Numbered from the stretch's first letter, positions 36,183 through 45,214 are shown. The stretch is 64,000 bases of DNA from Paracoccus versutus (GCF_000763885.1 NZ_JRKO01000015.1:36678-100677), one strand, 5' to 3'. A program made the numbers and translations. The notes: generated from the letters alone by a model not told the origin.

Positions 36183-37157
36183 ATGACCGCACTGCACGAC
36201 GATATCATTGTCTTCGACGGGCTGAACGTCTCGAACTTCGACCGTTCCGTCTACGAGGCGATGCGCGAGGGGGGCGTGACCGCCGCCAATTGCACCTGCT
36301 GCGTCTGGGAAAACTTCAGCGACACGATGCGCAATGTCGCCAAGCTGCGCAAGGACATCGCCGATCATTCCGACCTGATCATGCAAGTGACCGCGGTCGA
36401 TCATATCCATGAGGCAAAGGCCGCCGGAAAGACCGGCATCGTGCTGGGCTGGCAGAACACCTCGGGGATCGAGGACCGGCTGGACCGGCTGGAGCTGTTT
36501 CACGGCCTCGGCCTGCGGATCGTGCAGCTGACCTACAACACGCAAAACTACGTCGGCTCGGGCTGCTATGAAGGCCGGGACGGCGGGCTGTCGGATTTCG
36601 GCCACGACCTGCTGGCCGAGATGAACCGGCTGGGCGTCCTGTGCGACCTGTCCCATGTGGGGCCCAAGACCTCGGAGGACGCCATCCGGGCATCAAGCCA
36701 GCGCGTCGCCTATTCGCATTGCCTTCCCGCCGGGCTGAAGGCGCATCCGCGCAACAAGACGGACGAGCAGCTTCGCTTCATCGCCGAGCATGACGGCTTC
36801 GTCGGGGTGACGATGTTCCCGCCCTTCCTGAAGAACGGCCCGGCCTCGGACCTGGCGGATTATCTCGAGGCCATCGAATACATCATCAACCTGGTCGGCG
36901 AGGATGCGGTCGGGATCGGCACCGATTTCACCCAAGGCTATGACCAGCGCTTCTTCGAATGGATCTCGCGCGACAAGGGAGTGGGGCGCCTGCTGACCGA
37001 TCTGGGCGAGATCATCAATCCCGACGGGATGCGCGAGATCAAGGATTTCCCGAACCTGACCGCGGCGATGGAAAGGCGCGGCTGGACGAGGTCGCGGATC
37101 GAAAAGGTCATGGGCGGGAACTGGGTGCGGTTGCTGGGCGACGTCTGGGCCGATTGA
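36183..37157 (+). CDS. Peptidase M19 (renal dipeptidase)-family protein with a degenerate metal site
   Basis: 324 residues from the ATG at 36183 (AAGGA upstream). M19 enzymes hold two zinc ions in a TIM barrel. The downstream ligands are recognisable: CDLSHVG with a His, AYSHC with the second His, and GIGTDF with the Asp. The normal N-terminal DGHND pair is replaced here by DGLNVSN, and the bridging Glu region reads GWQNTSG, so the canonical HxD and Glu ligands are lost. Such divergent M19 proteins are found beside betaine/dimethylglycine genes, for example PA5396 near gbcA-dgcA in Pseudomonas. Dipeptidase activity is therefore doubtful; a role on a methylated-amine intermediate fits the context. 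Confidence 0.75.
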   Translation: MTALHDDIIVFDGLNVSNFDRSVYEAMREGGVTAANCTCCVWENFSDTMRNVAKLRKDIADHSDLIMQVTAVDHIHEAKAAGKTGIVLGWQNTSGIEDRLDRLELFHGLGLRIVQLTYNTQNYVGSGCYEGRDGGLSDFGHDLLAEMNRLGVLCDLSHVGPKTSEDAIRASSQRVAYSHCLPAGLKAHPRNKTDEQLRFIAEHDGFVGVTMFPPFLKNGPASDLADYLEAIEYIINLVGEDAVGIGTDFTQGYDQRFFEWISRDKGVGRLLTDLGEIINPDGMREIKDFPNLTAAMERRGWTRSRIEKVMGGNWVRLLGDVWAD

Positions 37158-37184
37158 GGGACAGGGAGGTGTCGAAATGACGGA

Positions 37185-37325
37185 CCGCAAGCCGGGCTCG
37201 CCAGCATCGGCGCGGGAACTTCGGGGCGGCAGATCGCAAGGCTGATGGTCGTCCGAGACGAGGATATCGCCATATTCGACACCGATCCGGCCGTCGCGCG
37301 GGAGGCGGCCGAAACCGCCACCCGG
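37185..37325 (+). pseudogene. N-terminal fragment of a Rossmann-fold dehydrogenase
   Basis: One frame reads GLASIGAGTSGRQIARLMVV, then DIAIFDTDPAVAREAAETA, the nucleotide-binding start of a hydroxyacyl-CoA or hydroxyisobutyrate-type dehydrogenase. The possible start codon is in another frame, and similarity ends abruptly where the MFS fragment begins. It is a truncated relic. Confidence 0.45.
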
Positions 37326-37329
37326 CGGC

Positions 37330-37618
37330 GCTGCCGTTGCTCGTCGCGCTGGTCGGTTGCTGCATGGGCGGCGGACAGACCGGGCTGAACGTCTCTGCGC
37401 CGACTGGCTATCCGACGGCCATTCGTGCAACGGCGGCAAGCTGGATGCTGGGCATGGGTCGCCTGGGCAGCGTTCCCGGTTCTTCCATCGGCGGCGTGCC
37501 GATGAGCTTCACGACGATCTTCCGCGTTCCTGCCATTCCGGCAGATCTGGCCGCCCTTGCCATCACGATCAACGGCCGCGACGCGGATCGAGCCCATGTG
37601 CAGGCGATCGGAGGCTGA
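37330..37618 (+). pseudogene. C-terminal fragment of an aromatic-acid-type MFS transporter
   Basis: The frame ending at 37618 reads VGCCMGGGQTGLNVSAPTGY, then PTAIRATAASWMLGMGRLGS. This is the signature of helices 10-11 in aromatic acid:H+ symporters. Only the last third of such a protein is present, joined directly to the dehydrogenase fragment upstream. The remaining 160 bases to the proV stop show nothing. Confidence 0.5.
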
Positions 37619-37778
37619 GGCCGGGACGTTCCTGGCGAAGGATCGGCGGCGCGTATCCTCGGGCGCCAGCATCACGCCCTGGGAAACGATCCCCCAAAAG
37701 AACGGCGCAATCCACCGGGCCGGCCGTCCGCCCGCGAACGACGACCGCGGTCGATAGAGCAAGGATCGAGCCATCGGT

Positions 37779-38858
37779 TCATCGGGCCTGATCACCTCGA
37801 TGTTCTGCTACGGGAACCGGGATGCAGGACACCGCGGCAAGGGTTTGCAGCGCGACCTGCCGGTCAAGCGAGCCGACCGGGCGGCCGCGCGCGTCCAGCA
37901 CGCAAAGCGGGCCGCCCTGCGCCACGATTTTCGGGGCGATCTCGGCGATGGTGGCATCGGCGCTGACCTGCTCGCCCGCGGCCGCTTCGTGCGCGGGCGT
38001 CATCAGCGACGCCACCCGGATCACGCGCGCGGGCGGCACCTTGGCGACGAAGCGGCGGACGTAATCGGTCGCCGGACGCGTGACCAGCTCCTCGGGCGTG
38101 CCGATCTGGACGATGCGGCCGCTTTCCATGATCGCCACCCGGTCGGCCAGCCGGATCGCCTCGTCCAGGTCGTGGGTGACGAAGATCGTGGTGCGGGTGT
38201 GTTCGCGCTGCAGCCGCTGCACCTCGGCCTGCAGGTCGGCGCGGATCAGCGGGTCCAGCGCCGAGAAGGGCTCGTCCAGGAACCAGAATTCCGGGTCGGT
38301 GGCCAGCGAGCGGGCGATGCCCACGCGCTGCTGCTGGCCGCCCGACAGTTCCGCCGGGAAGCGGTGCTCGCGCCCGGTCAGGCCCACGACCTCGGCCAGT
38401 TCGCGGGCGCGCGCCTCGGCCCGGTCGCGGTCCATGCCCTGCATCTCCAGCGGGAAGGCGATATTGCCCAGCACGGTGCGGTTGGGCAGCAGGGCGAAGT
38501 GCTGGAACACCATCCCCATGCGCTTGCGGCGCAACGCGGCCAGCGGCTTTTCCCCCAGGGACAGGATGTCCTGGCCGTCGAACAGGATGCGTCCCTCGCT
38601 GGGTTCGATCAGTCGGGTCAGGCAGCGCAGCAGCGTGGACTTGCCCGAGCCCGACAGGCCCATGATGACGAAGACCTCGCCCCGGCCGATCTGGAACCCG
38701 GCGTCGCGGACGGCGCCGACCAGGCGGTCGCGGGCCATGGCCTCGGGGGTGCGAGCCTCGGGCGGCCGATTGCGGAAGGCGCTTGCATCGGTGCCGAAGA
38801 CCTTCCAGACGCCCTCGGCCGAGATGGCGACGGGGCGGGAAGCGGGGGTGTCAGGCAT
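37779..38858 (-). CDS. proV: Glycine betaine/L-proline-type ABC transporter ATP-binding protein (ProV/OpuAA)
   Basis: 359 residues from the ATG at 38858, chosen because GGGAGAGG precedes it. The N-terminal extension typical of ProV (VFGTDASAF) leads into Walker A GLSGSGKST, the signature LSGGQQQRVGIARSLA and Walker B FWFLDEPFSALDP. Two CBS-like segments end the protein. It overlaps the permease stop by eight bases. It powers import of betaine, carnitine or related quaternary amines, which the catabolic genes at 32-37 kb could consume. Confidence 0.92.
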   Translation of the reverse strand: MPDTPASRPVAISAEGVWKVFGTDASAFRNRPPEARTPEAMARDRLVGAVRDAGFQIGRGEVFVIMGLSGSGKSTLLRCLTRLIEPSEGRILFDGQDILSLGEKPLAALRRKRMGMVFQHFALLPNRTVLGNIAFPLEMQGMDRDRAEARARELAEVVGLTGREHRFPAELSGGQQQRVGIARSLATDPEFWFLDEPFSALDPLIRADLQAEVQRLQREHTRTTIFVTHDLDEAIRLADRVAIMESGRIVQIGTPEELVTRPATDYVRRFVAKVPPARVIRVASLMTPAHEAAAGEQVSADATIAEIAPKIVAQGGPLCVLDARGRPVGSLDRQVALQTLAAVSCIPVPVAEHRGDQAR

Positions 38859-40845
38859 GGGCCTCTCCCTGGTGTCGGGCGGCACGGGCCGCGCCGGATT
38901 TCAGAAGCGCGTCGGCGATCAGCGCGATGCAGGCGACGCAAAGCCCGGCGGTGATGCCCGGCCCCGGCTGGCCCTGGGACAGGGCGGTGAACACGACCTG
39001 CCCCAGCTCGCGCGTGCCGACCAGCGCGGCGATGACCAGCATCGACAGCGCCATCATCACCGTCTGGTTGACGCCCAGCAGCAGCGTGGGCAGGGCCGCG
39101 GGCAGGCGCACATGGCGGAAGGTCTGCCATTTGCTGCATCCGCACATGGCGGCGGCCTCGACCCGTTCCGAGGGCACATGCGCCATCGCGTCCATGCCGT
39201 AGCGGATGGCGGGCGCGACCGCATAGCTGGTGATGGCGATCAGCGCCGAGAAATCGCCGTTGCGGAACAGCATGACGGCGGGCAGCAGATAGACCAGCGT
39301 CGGCAGGGTCTGCAGCGTGTCCAGCGCCAGTTGCACACCCTGGTGCCAGCGCTTGCGGGCGCTGATCCAGATGCCGAAGGGCATCCCCACCGCCAGCGCG
39401 ACCAGCACCGCCAGCACGGTCAGATAGACCGATCCCGTCGCGGGCAGCCAATAGCCGGTGACGACGACGAACATCGCCATCGCGGCGATGCCGGCGCCGA
39501 CGCGCCAGCCGCCCAACCGCCATCCGGCCAGGGCCAGCAGGACCACCGCGATGGGCCAGGGCAGGGCCGCAAGCGCATCGCGGAACGGGTTCATCACCTT
39601 CAGCAGCATGAAGGTGCGGATTGCCTCCAGCGGGTCGTAGAAATGCTGGTTGATGAAGGAGACCGCCGCGTTCCAGAATGGCGCCGAGGTCAGGCTCAGC
39701 GCCTTGGGCCAGACCGCCAGCGCGGGCAGCACAAGGCTCAGCCCTGTCGGCACCGCCAGCAGGGCCAGCAGGATCAGGCCGTCGCGGCGGGACCAGAGCC
39801 TGCGGCGCCCGACGGACTGGTTGCGCGCGGCGGCCTGCGTCAGCCGGTCCAGCACCACGGCCAGCGCGACGATGCCCATCCCGGCCTCGAAACCCGCACC
39901 GAAGTCGAGGCGGCGCAGCGCGCGCAGCACGTCATAGCCAAGCCCGCCGGCGCCGATCATCGAGGCGATGATGACCATGTTCAGCGTCATCATCACCACC
40001 TGGTTCAGCCCGATGGCAAGGCGGGGCAGGGCCACCGGCAGCTCGACCCGCCACAGCGTCTGGCGGCGCGAACAGCCGGTCATGCGCGCCAGCTCCAGCG
40101 TCTCGGCCGGGACCGAGCGCAGGGCCAGCACGGTCGCATGGACCATCGGCGGCAGCGCATAGACGACGGTGGCGAACAGCGCGGCGCTGGGGCCATAGCC
40201 GAACAGCAGAAGCGTCGGCAGCAGGTAGGAAAAGATCGGCACCGTCTGCATGACGTTCATCACCGCCCGCACCGCCGGCTCCATCCCCGGCGAGCGATGG
40301 GCGCGGATGCCGATGGCAAGGCCCAGCACCAGCGCAGCCAGAACGCAAAGCAGCACCGAGGCCAGCGTCGTCATGGCCGAGGTCCACAGCCCGAACAGCG
40401 CCAGGTAAAGCCCGGCGAGCAGCGTCATCGCGCCAAGTCCCGGCCCCGAGATGCGCCAGGCCAGCAGCGCGGTGGCCAGCGTGACCCCCAGCCAGCTGAG
40501 CGGCGGGGCGATCTGCACCTTGTTGAACCCCGCGCCATGGACCCAGCCCTTGGCCAGCACCACCTGCAACGCCTCGATCGGCCATTGCGCGGCGGTGGCC
40601 AGCGCGCGGGTGACGGTGGCGAAATGGACGCCGGCGATCGCGGCGTCCCGCGCCAGCCAGTTCATCCCCGCCGCGATCCAGTCCGACAGGGGCCAGCGCA
40701 GCGCATCGGGCACCGCGCGCCATGACGGCGGCATCAGCGGCGCGGCCGCCAGCAGGGCAAGGATCACGGCGGCGACCAGCAGGCCGGTCCACAAGCGACG
40801 GGAAGGCCGCCTGCCGCGCAGGATATCGGGGGAAATGTCAGCCAT
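38851..40845 (-). CDS. proW: Double-length glycine betaine/proline-type ABC permease (ProW)
   Basis: 664 residues from the ATG at 40845, about twice the size of E. coli ProW. It contains two complete permease domains in tandem, each with the EAA-like loop: ALRSVPAETLELARMTGCSR near the middle, and VPSERVEAAAMCGCSKWQT near the C-terminus. A single chain thus replaces the usual homodimer. Tandem ProW fusions occur in several alphaproteobacteria. It lies between proX and proV in one minus-strand unit. Confidence 0.9.
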   Translation of the reverse strand: MADISPDILRGRRPSRRLWTGLLVAAVILALLAAAPLMPPSWRAVPDALRWPLSDWIAAGMNWLARDAAIAGVHFATVTRALATAAQWPIEALQVVLAKGWVHGAGFNKVQIAPPLSWLGVTLATALLAWRISGPGLGAMTLLAGLYLALFGLWTSAMTTLASVLLCVLAALVLGLAIGIRAHRSPGMEPAVRAVMNVMQTVPIFSYLLPTLLLFGYGPSAALFATVVYALPPMVHATVLALRSVPAETLELARMTGCSRRQTLWRVELPVALPRLAIGLNQVVMMTLNMVIIASMIGAGGLGYDVLRALRRLDFGAGFEAGMGIVALAVVLDRLTQAAARNQSVGRRRLWSRRDGLILLALLAVPTGLSLVLPALAVWPKALSLTSAPFWNAAVSFINQHFYDPLEAIRTFMLLKVMNPFRDALAALPWPIAVVLLALAGWRLGGWRVGAGIAAMAMFVVVTGYWLPATGSVYLTVLAVLVALAVGMPFGIWISARKRWHQGVQLALDTLQTLPTLVYLLPAVMLFRNGDFSALIAITSYAVAPAIRYGMDAMAHVPSERVEAAAMCGCSKWQTFRHVRLPAALPTLLLGVNQTVMMALSMLVIAALVGTRELGQVVFTALSQGQPGPGITAGLCVACIALIADALLKSGAARAARHQGEAHA

Positions 40846-40902
40846 GACGGGCCTTCCGGTCCGGGAAAGGCCGCGTCCCGGCCTCTCCCTGTCCAAGTTG
40901 CG

Positions 40903-41853
40903 TCAATTGGCGGCGCAGGTTGCCCATTCGCGCCACTTGGGCTCGTTCTCGGTCGCCCATTCCATGGCCACCTCCTCGACGCTGCGGCCATCGACATCGA
41001 CCTTGTAGACCAGCTGGCCGACCTCGTCGCCGTCCATGGTGAACTTGCGCAGGATGTCATAGGCGCAGGGCCAGAGCTGCTCGCCCTCGGCCCAGGCCAT
41101 CTTCTTGATCCAGCCCTGCGGCTTGCCGCAGTCATAGGCCTTGTCGGGGTTCACGCCCCAGGACGGATCGTTGTAGCAGGCATCTTCGTAGGGCGGGAAC
41201 TCGACGAAGGAGCCCTCGAAGACCGAGGGCGCCCAATGCGGGGTATAGACCCACAGGATGATCGGCGCCTTGCGTTCATAGGCCGATTGCAGCTCGGCGA
41301 ACATGGCGGCGTCGGTGCCGGCATGGACCACCTCGAAGGGCAGGTCCAGCGCCTCGATCCGTTCCTCGTCGAAGCCGCCCCAGCTGACCGGCGCGCCCAG
41401 GTAGCGGCCCTTGGGCGCGGTCTCCGGCGACGAAAACGCCTCGGCGCAATTCTTCAGCGCCTGCCAGTCGGGCAGGCCGGGGCATTGCTCGGCCATATAG
41501 GCGGGATACCACCAGTCCTCGCGCGCATGGGGGCCAAGCTCGCCCATGTCCAAGACCTTGCCGGTCGCGACCGAGGCGTTGAAGGCCTTGTCCTGCGTCG
41601 TCTGCCAGGTCTCGACCGCCATGGTCAGGTCGCCGGATTCAAAGCCCGGATAGCGGGCGCTGTCGTCGGCAATGACCTTTTCCACGTCATAGCCATAGGT
41701 GGACAGGATGATGTTCAGGATCTCGGTATTGACCAGCATCGAGGTCCAGTCGGCCTGCATCAGCTTGATGGTCCGGTCCGATTCCGGCTCGAAACCCGAG
41801 GCCGCGCCTGTCAGCAAAAGACCGGCGGCGGTGGCGGTCAGGATGGTTTTCAT
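40903..41853 (-). CDS. proX: Glycine betaine/proline-type ABC transporter substrate-binding protein (ProX)
   Basis: 316 residues from the ATG at 41853, with CAGGGAG upstream and a signal peptide (ILTATAAGLLLTGAASG). The mature OpuAC-type domain has VKLMQADWTSMLVNTEIL-like and TMAVETWQTTQD segments and several Trp residues suited to an aromatic cage for a quaternary ammonium. It captures the amine in the periplasm. An SDR gene ends 39 bases upstream in the same direction, so the two are probably co-transcribed. Confidence 0.9.
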   Translation of the reverse strand: MKTILTATAAGLLLTGAASGFEPESDRTIKLMQADWTSMLVNTEILNIILSTYGYDVEKVIADDSARYPGFESGDLTMAVETWQTTQDKAFNASVATGKVLDMGELGPHAREDWWYPAYMAEQCPGLPDWQALKNCAEAFSSPETAPKGRYLGAPVSWGGFDEERIEALDLPFEVVHAGTDAAMFAELQSAYERKAPIILWVYTPHWAPSVFEGSFVEFPPYEDACYNDPSWGVNPDKAYDCGKPQGWIKKMAWAEGEQLWPCAYDILRKFTMDGDEVGQLVYKVDVDGRSVEEVAMEWATENEPKWREWATCAAN

Positions 41854-41892
41854 GTCGTTTCTCCCTGTTTCCTGTTTTCCGACGCGCAAGGG

Positions 41893-42699
41893 TCAGCCCT
41901 TGGCATACCAGCCGTTATCGACGTAAAGCGCGGTGCCGTTGACGAAGCTTGCCTCGTCCGAGGCCAGCCACAAGGCGGCGGCGGCGACCTCTTCGGGTTC
42001 GCAAAGCCGGCCCTGGACGGCGTGCAGGTCGGCCTCGTTCCAGTTCTGGCCCAGGCCGTCCAGTTCCTCGATCTCGCGCAACCCGTGGGCGGTCTTGACG
42101 AAGGCGGGGCAGACCGCGTTGGCGCGGATGCCCTGGTCGCGGTATTCGATGGCGATCGAGCGTGCCAGTTGCAGCACCGCGCCCTTGCTCATGCAATAGA
42201 TGCTTTCCAGCGCGAAGCCCTTCTCGCCGCCGATGGACGAGGTGATGACGATGGAACCGCCGCCGTTTTCCCGCATCTGCTTGACGACCTCGCGGCAGAC
42301 GATGAAGGACGACCGCACGTTGATCGCCATCAGGCGGTCGTAATCCTCGTCGGTGGATTCGTGCAGCGGCTTGACGATGATGGTGCCGGCATGGCTGAAC
42401 AGCGTGTCCACCGGCCCCCATTCCGTGTTGATCCGCGCCAGCGCGGCGCGCACCGCCTCCGAGCGGGTGACGTCGGTTTCGATGAACATGACCTCTCGGC
42501 CCGCGGCAGCCAGCTCGGCTTCGGCGGCGCGGCCGGCCTCGGCGGCGATGTCGAGGATCGCGACACGCGCGCCGGCCTCGGCGAACATGCGCACGGCGGC
42601 AAGGCCCATGCCGTTCGCGCCGCCGGTGATGATCGCGGTGCGCCCCGCCAGGCGGCCCGCCAGCGGCGCCTGGGCCAGGGCTTTCGACTCGATGTTCAT
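41893..42699 (-). CDS. SDR-family oxidoreductase
   Basis: 268 residues, a canonical classical SDR: TGGANGMG cofactor loop (about 26-33), TSSIGGEKG serine strand, catalytic YCMSK, and a C-terminal SFVNGTALYVDNGWYAKG. It heads the unit containing proX-proW-proV. Its promoter region carries a 7+7 inverted repeat (42720-42738). A substrate imported by ProXWV, such as a hydroxylated quaternary amine, is suggested by context. It is closely related in layout to the SDR at 43495-44259. Confidence 0.85.
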   Translation of the reverse strand: MNIESKALAQAPLAGRLAGRTAIITGGANGMGLAAVRMFAEAGARVAILDIAAEAGRAAEAELAAAGREVMFIETDVTRSEAVRAALARINTEWGPVDTLFSHAGTIIVKPLHESTDEDYDRLMAINVRSSFIVCREVVKQMRENGGGSIVITSSIGGEKGFALESIYCMSKGAVLQLARSIAIEYRDQGIRANAVCPAFVKTAHGLREIEELDGLGQNWNEADLHAVQGRLCEPEEVAAAALWLASDEASFVNGTALYVDNGWYAKG

Positions 42700-42719
42700 G
42701 CCATTCCCTATTGGACCAT

Positions 42720-42738
42720 TGGTATGCCCTTCATACCA
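42720..42738. promoter_or_regulatory. GntR-type operator TGGTATG-N5-CATACCA
   Basis: Two perfect 7-base arms around CCCTT, 21 bases upstream of the SDR start codon. TGGTAT-centred palindromes are typical targets of FCD-type GntR proteins such as UxuR/ExuR relatives. Such a regulator is encoded immediately upstream (42787-43491). Binding would control the SDR-proXWV unit. Confidence 0.6.
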
Positions 42739-42786
42739 TTAGATCCGCTCCGGGTCTGTCAAGACTTTCTTGCGCCGCCCGCCGAT

Positions 42787-43491
42787 TCAGGCTGCCGAGC
42801 GGGTGATTCGGCGAATGGCGCCCCAAAGCCTTGCATTCAGAACGTCCATTGCCCCCTCGACATCGTCCAGATTTTCAGCATCCAGCGCATCGTGGAGCCG
42901 CTGATAGACGGCGACGGTTTCGGCAACCGATTGGGCCTCGGGCGCGGTCTCGAAGGGCAGGAACAGCTCGGCCAAGGCATCCTCGACCCCGCGGGACAAA
43001 AGCGCGTTCTGGGCGCCGTCGGCCACGGCCAGCAGGAACAGCGTCTCGGCCTGCTTGCGCCGCGGCGCGTCGTCTGCATTGCGCATGAGGGCCAGGGCCT
43101 CGCGCATCTTCTTGAGTTCGGCCGGGCCCCGGCGCCTTGCGGCAAAGCGCGCGGCGGCGGTCTGGTTCACGACCAGGTATTCCACCACCCGCATCGAGGC
43201 GGCGGGGGCGCGGGAAATGCGCCGCCTGGCCAGCTGGCTCAGCCGGTCCTGGTCCGAGACGAAGGCGCCGCCCTGCGCGCCGCGGCGGACGCTGATATAC
43301 TGGTTCGTCTCCAGCACCCGCAGCGCCTCGCGCAGGGTCACGCGGCTGATGCCGAACTTGTCGGAAAGCTGGCGTTCGGCGGGCAGGCGTTCCTGCGGCA
43401 GCAGCAGGCCGGAATGGATCTGGCGCTGCAGCAGGTCCACCGCCAGGCCATAGGCCGCCTTGGGCTCAAGCGGTCGCAAGCCCCAAAGCAC
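42787..43491 (-). CDS. GntR-family transcriptional regulator, FCD subfamily
   Basis: 234 residues, GTG start at 43489-43491. The winged helix covers about 18-75 (LPAERQLSDKFGISRVTLRE, then ALRVLETNQYISVRRGAQGG), with the all-helical FCD domain after residue 90. It starts three bases after the stop of the upstream SDR, so they share a transcript. It is the likely ligand of the TGGTATG palindrome just downstream of its own gene, giving control of the next SDR and ProXWV. Confidence 0.88.
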   Translation of the reverse strand: MLWGLRPLEPKAAYGLAVDLLQRQIHSGLLLPQERLPAERQLSDKFGISRVTLREALRVLETNQYISVRRGAQGGAFVSDQDRLSQLARRRISRAPAASMRVVEYLVVNQTAAARFAARRRGPAELKKMREALALMRNADDAPRRKQAETLFLLAVADGAQNALLSRGVEDALAELFLPFETAPEAQSVAETVAVYQRLHDALDAENLDDVEGAMDVLNARLWGAIRRITRSAA

Positions 43492-43494
43492 GGG

Positions 43495-44259
43495 TCAGAC
43501 CGCCGTGAAGGTGTTGTCGACGAAGACTTCGGCCCCGTTGACAAAGCTGGACGCATCCGAGGCCAGGAACAGCGCCACCTCGGCCACTTCTTCCGGCTCG
43601 CAGATGCGGCCCTGCATCGCGTTCACGTCGCCTTCCGAGGCCAGCACGCCATAGCTGCGCAGCTGCTCGATCTCATGCTCGCCATGCTGGGTGCGCACGA
43701 AGCTGGGGCAGATCAGGTTGCAGCGGATGCCCTGGTCGCGATATTCCACGGCCAGCGCGCGCGCCAGCTGGTGCATCGCCGCCTTGGAGGCGCAATAGAG
43801 CGCCTCGAGATGGGTGGCGGCGCGCACGCCGGTGGTCGAGGTAAAGACCAGGGTGCCCTTGCCGCGTTCCAGCATCTGCGGCAGCACCAGGCGGCTCATC
43901 AAAAAGGCCGATTTGGCGTTGTTGTCCATCAGCTCGTCCCATTCCTCGAGCGTGCAGTCGAGAAAGGGCTTCACCAGCATGATGCCCGCGTGGTTGAACA
44001 GCACGTCGATCTCGCCCAGCTGCCGGCAGGCGGCGTCATGGGCGGCGCGGGCGTCCTCGACCTGCGAGACGTCGGCGCGGACCCAATGCACCTCGTGCCC
44101 GGCCTGGGTCAGTTCCTCGGACAGCAGGCGCGCGGCCTCGCCGTCGCGGTCGGCGATCATGATCCGTGCCCCCTCGCGAACGAACAGCCGGACGCTGGCC
44201 GCGCCGGCCCCCTTGGCGCCGCCGGTGATCAGGACGTTCTTGCGATCGAGCCGTTTCAT
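43495..44259 (-). CDS. SDR-family oxidoreductase
   Basis: 254 residues. The cofactor loop TGGAKGAG is near 12-19, FNHAG replaces the common NNAG, TSTTGVRA carries the Ser, and YCASK is the catalytic pair. The C-terminus is NGAEVFVDNTFTAV. It resembles the SDR at 41893-42699 along its whole length, suggesting duplication within the locus. It lies 69 bases after the DeoR gene and just before the GntR gene. A sugar-alcohol or hydroxy-amine substrate is possible; nothing in the sequence decides. Confidence 0.85.
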   Translation of the reverse strand: MKRLDRKNVLITGGAKGAGAASVRLFVREGARIMIADRDGEAARLLSEELTQAGHEVHWVRADVSQVEDARAAHDAACRQLGEIDVLFNHAGIMLVKPFLDCTLEEWDELMDNNAKSAFLMSRLVLPQMLERGKGTLVFTSTTGVRAATHLEALYCASKAAMHQLARALAVEYRDQGIRCNLICPSFVRTQHGEHEIEQLRSYGVLASEGDVNAMQGRICEPEEVAEVALFLASDASSFVNGAEVFVDNTFTAV

Positions 44260-44328
44260 GGATCAGAAACTAAACCATTGCGGCAAGGGATTCCAGTTGG
44301 TCGGTGGGTTTTCGGCAATCGCCGCCGG

Positions 44329-45111
44329 TCAGTTTTCCGCCACGATCAGCCGCGCGACCGCGTTCTCGAGCGCGGGGAACCCGCTGCGCGCGCGCGCCTT
44401 GGCATCGACGACCAGGCAGTCGATCTCGGCCGTCGGGCAGACGCATTTCCGGCTGGTCACGCCTATTTTCGCATGATCGGCAAGAATCGCGGTCTTGGTC
44501 GATTGGCGCGCCATCGCCTCTGCGATCTCGGCCCCGTAGAGGTGATGATAGGTCGCGCCCAACGCCGCATCCACCCCGAGGGGCGAGAGAAGGGCGATGT
44601 CGGCGTGATAGCTGTAGATGTCGGCGACCGTGGCCCCGCCCCAGGTTTCCAGCGGGTCGCGCCTGACCGGCCCCCGCAGAAGCTGCACCCGGACCCCGTT
44701 CTCGGGCGTGTTCTGCGCAAGGCGCATGGCCACTTCCAGCGAATTGGTGATCACGGTCAGGTCGGTCAGGCCGGTCGGTCCGGCCAGCACCTCGGCCATG
44801 ATCGTGGTGGTCGAGCCTGCATCCATGAAGATGGTCTGCTGGCTTTTCAGCAGTTGCAGCGCCGCCACGCAGATCGCGCGCTTTTCCTGCAGGCGCTGGG
44901 TGATGCGGACGCTGAACTCCATGTCCTCGGTTTCGACCGGGACGGCGCCGCCGCGGACGCGGCGCAATATTCCAGATTGTTCCATCTCGATCAGATCGCG
45001 CCGGACGGTTTGGCGCGACACGCCGAAGCTTTCGACGATCCGGTCGATGGAGACCTGGCCGAACGATGCCAGCATCGCCCGTATTTTCTGATGGCGCTCT
45101 TCTTGCCACAT
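44329..45111 (-). CDS. DeoR/GlpR-family transcriptional regulator
   Basis: 260 residues from the ATG at 45111, where MWQEERHQKI matches the usual DeoR beginning; an in-frame start further upstream has no domain support. The helix-turn-helix reads VSIDRIVESFGVSRQTVRRD with the wing LRRVRGGAV. The sugar-phosphate-binding DeoRC domain follows, with the phosphate loop DAGSTTT and the conserved CVCPTAEIDCLVVD end. DeoR proteins usually respond to phosphorylated sugars. It is divergent from a phosphatase and an ABC importer, which fits a sugar- or polyol-phosphate locus. Confidence 0.9.
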   Translation of the reverse strand: MWQEERHQKIRAMLASFGQVSIDRIVESFGVSRQTVRRDLIEMEQSGILRRVRGGAVPVETEDMEFSVRITQRLQEKRAICVAALQLLKSQQTIFMDAGSTTTIMAEVLAGPTGLTDLTVITNSLEVAMRLAQNTPENGVRVQLLRGPVRRDPLETWGGATVADIYSYHADIALLSPLGVDAALGATYHHLYGAEIAEAMARQSTKTAILADHAKIGVTSRKCVCPTAEIDCLVVDAKARARSGFPALENAVARLIVAEN

Positions 45112-45185
45112 GGCTTCTCCAATCGCTGCGCAGGGGCCGTCTGCTTTCACTTAGCCTTCCCCACCCGGTGCATGCAAATTACAGA

Positions 45186-45214
45186 TTGACGCATTTGCTA
45201 CAAAATGCAACATT
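45186..45214 (+). promoter_or_regulatory. Candidate promoter with DeoR-type inverted repeat
   Basis: GCATTT (45191-45196) and AAATGC (45203-45208) form an inverted repeat that overlaps a TTGACG -35-like hexamer (45186-45191). AACATT (45209-45214) lies 17 bases further on as a weak -10. It sits in the 287-base gap between the divergent deoR-like and phosphatase genes. Repressor binding here is an inference. Confidence 0.4.

Noticed and set aside
38080..40725. An 881-codon plus-strand frame opposite proV and proW
   Set aside because: Low-complexity shadow; the minus strand encodes intact Walker motifs and permease loops.
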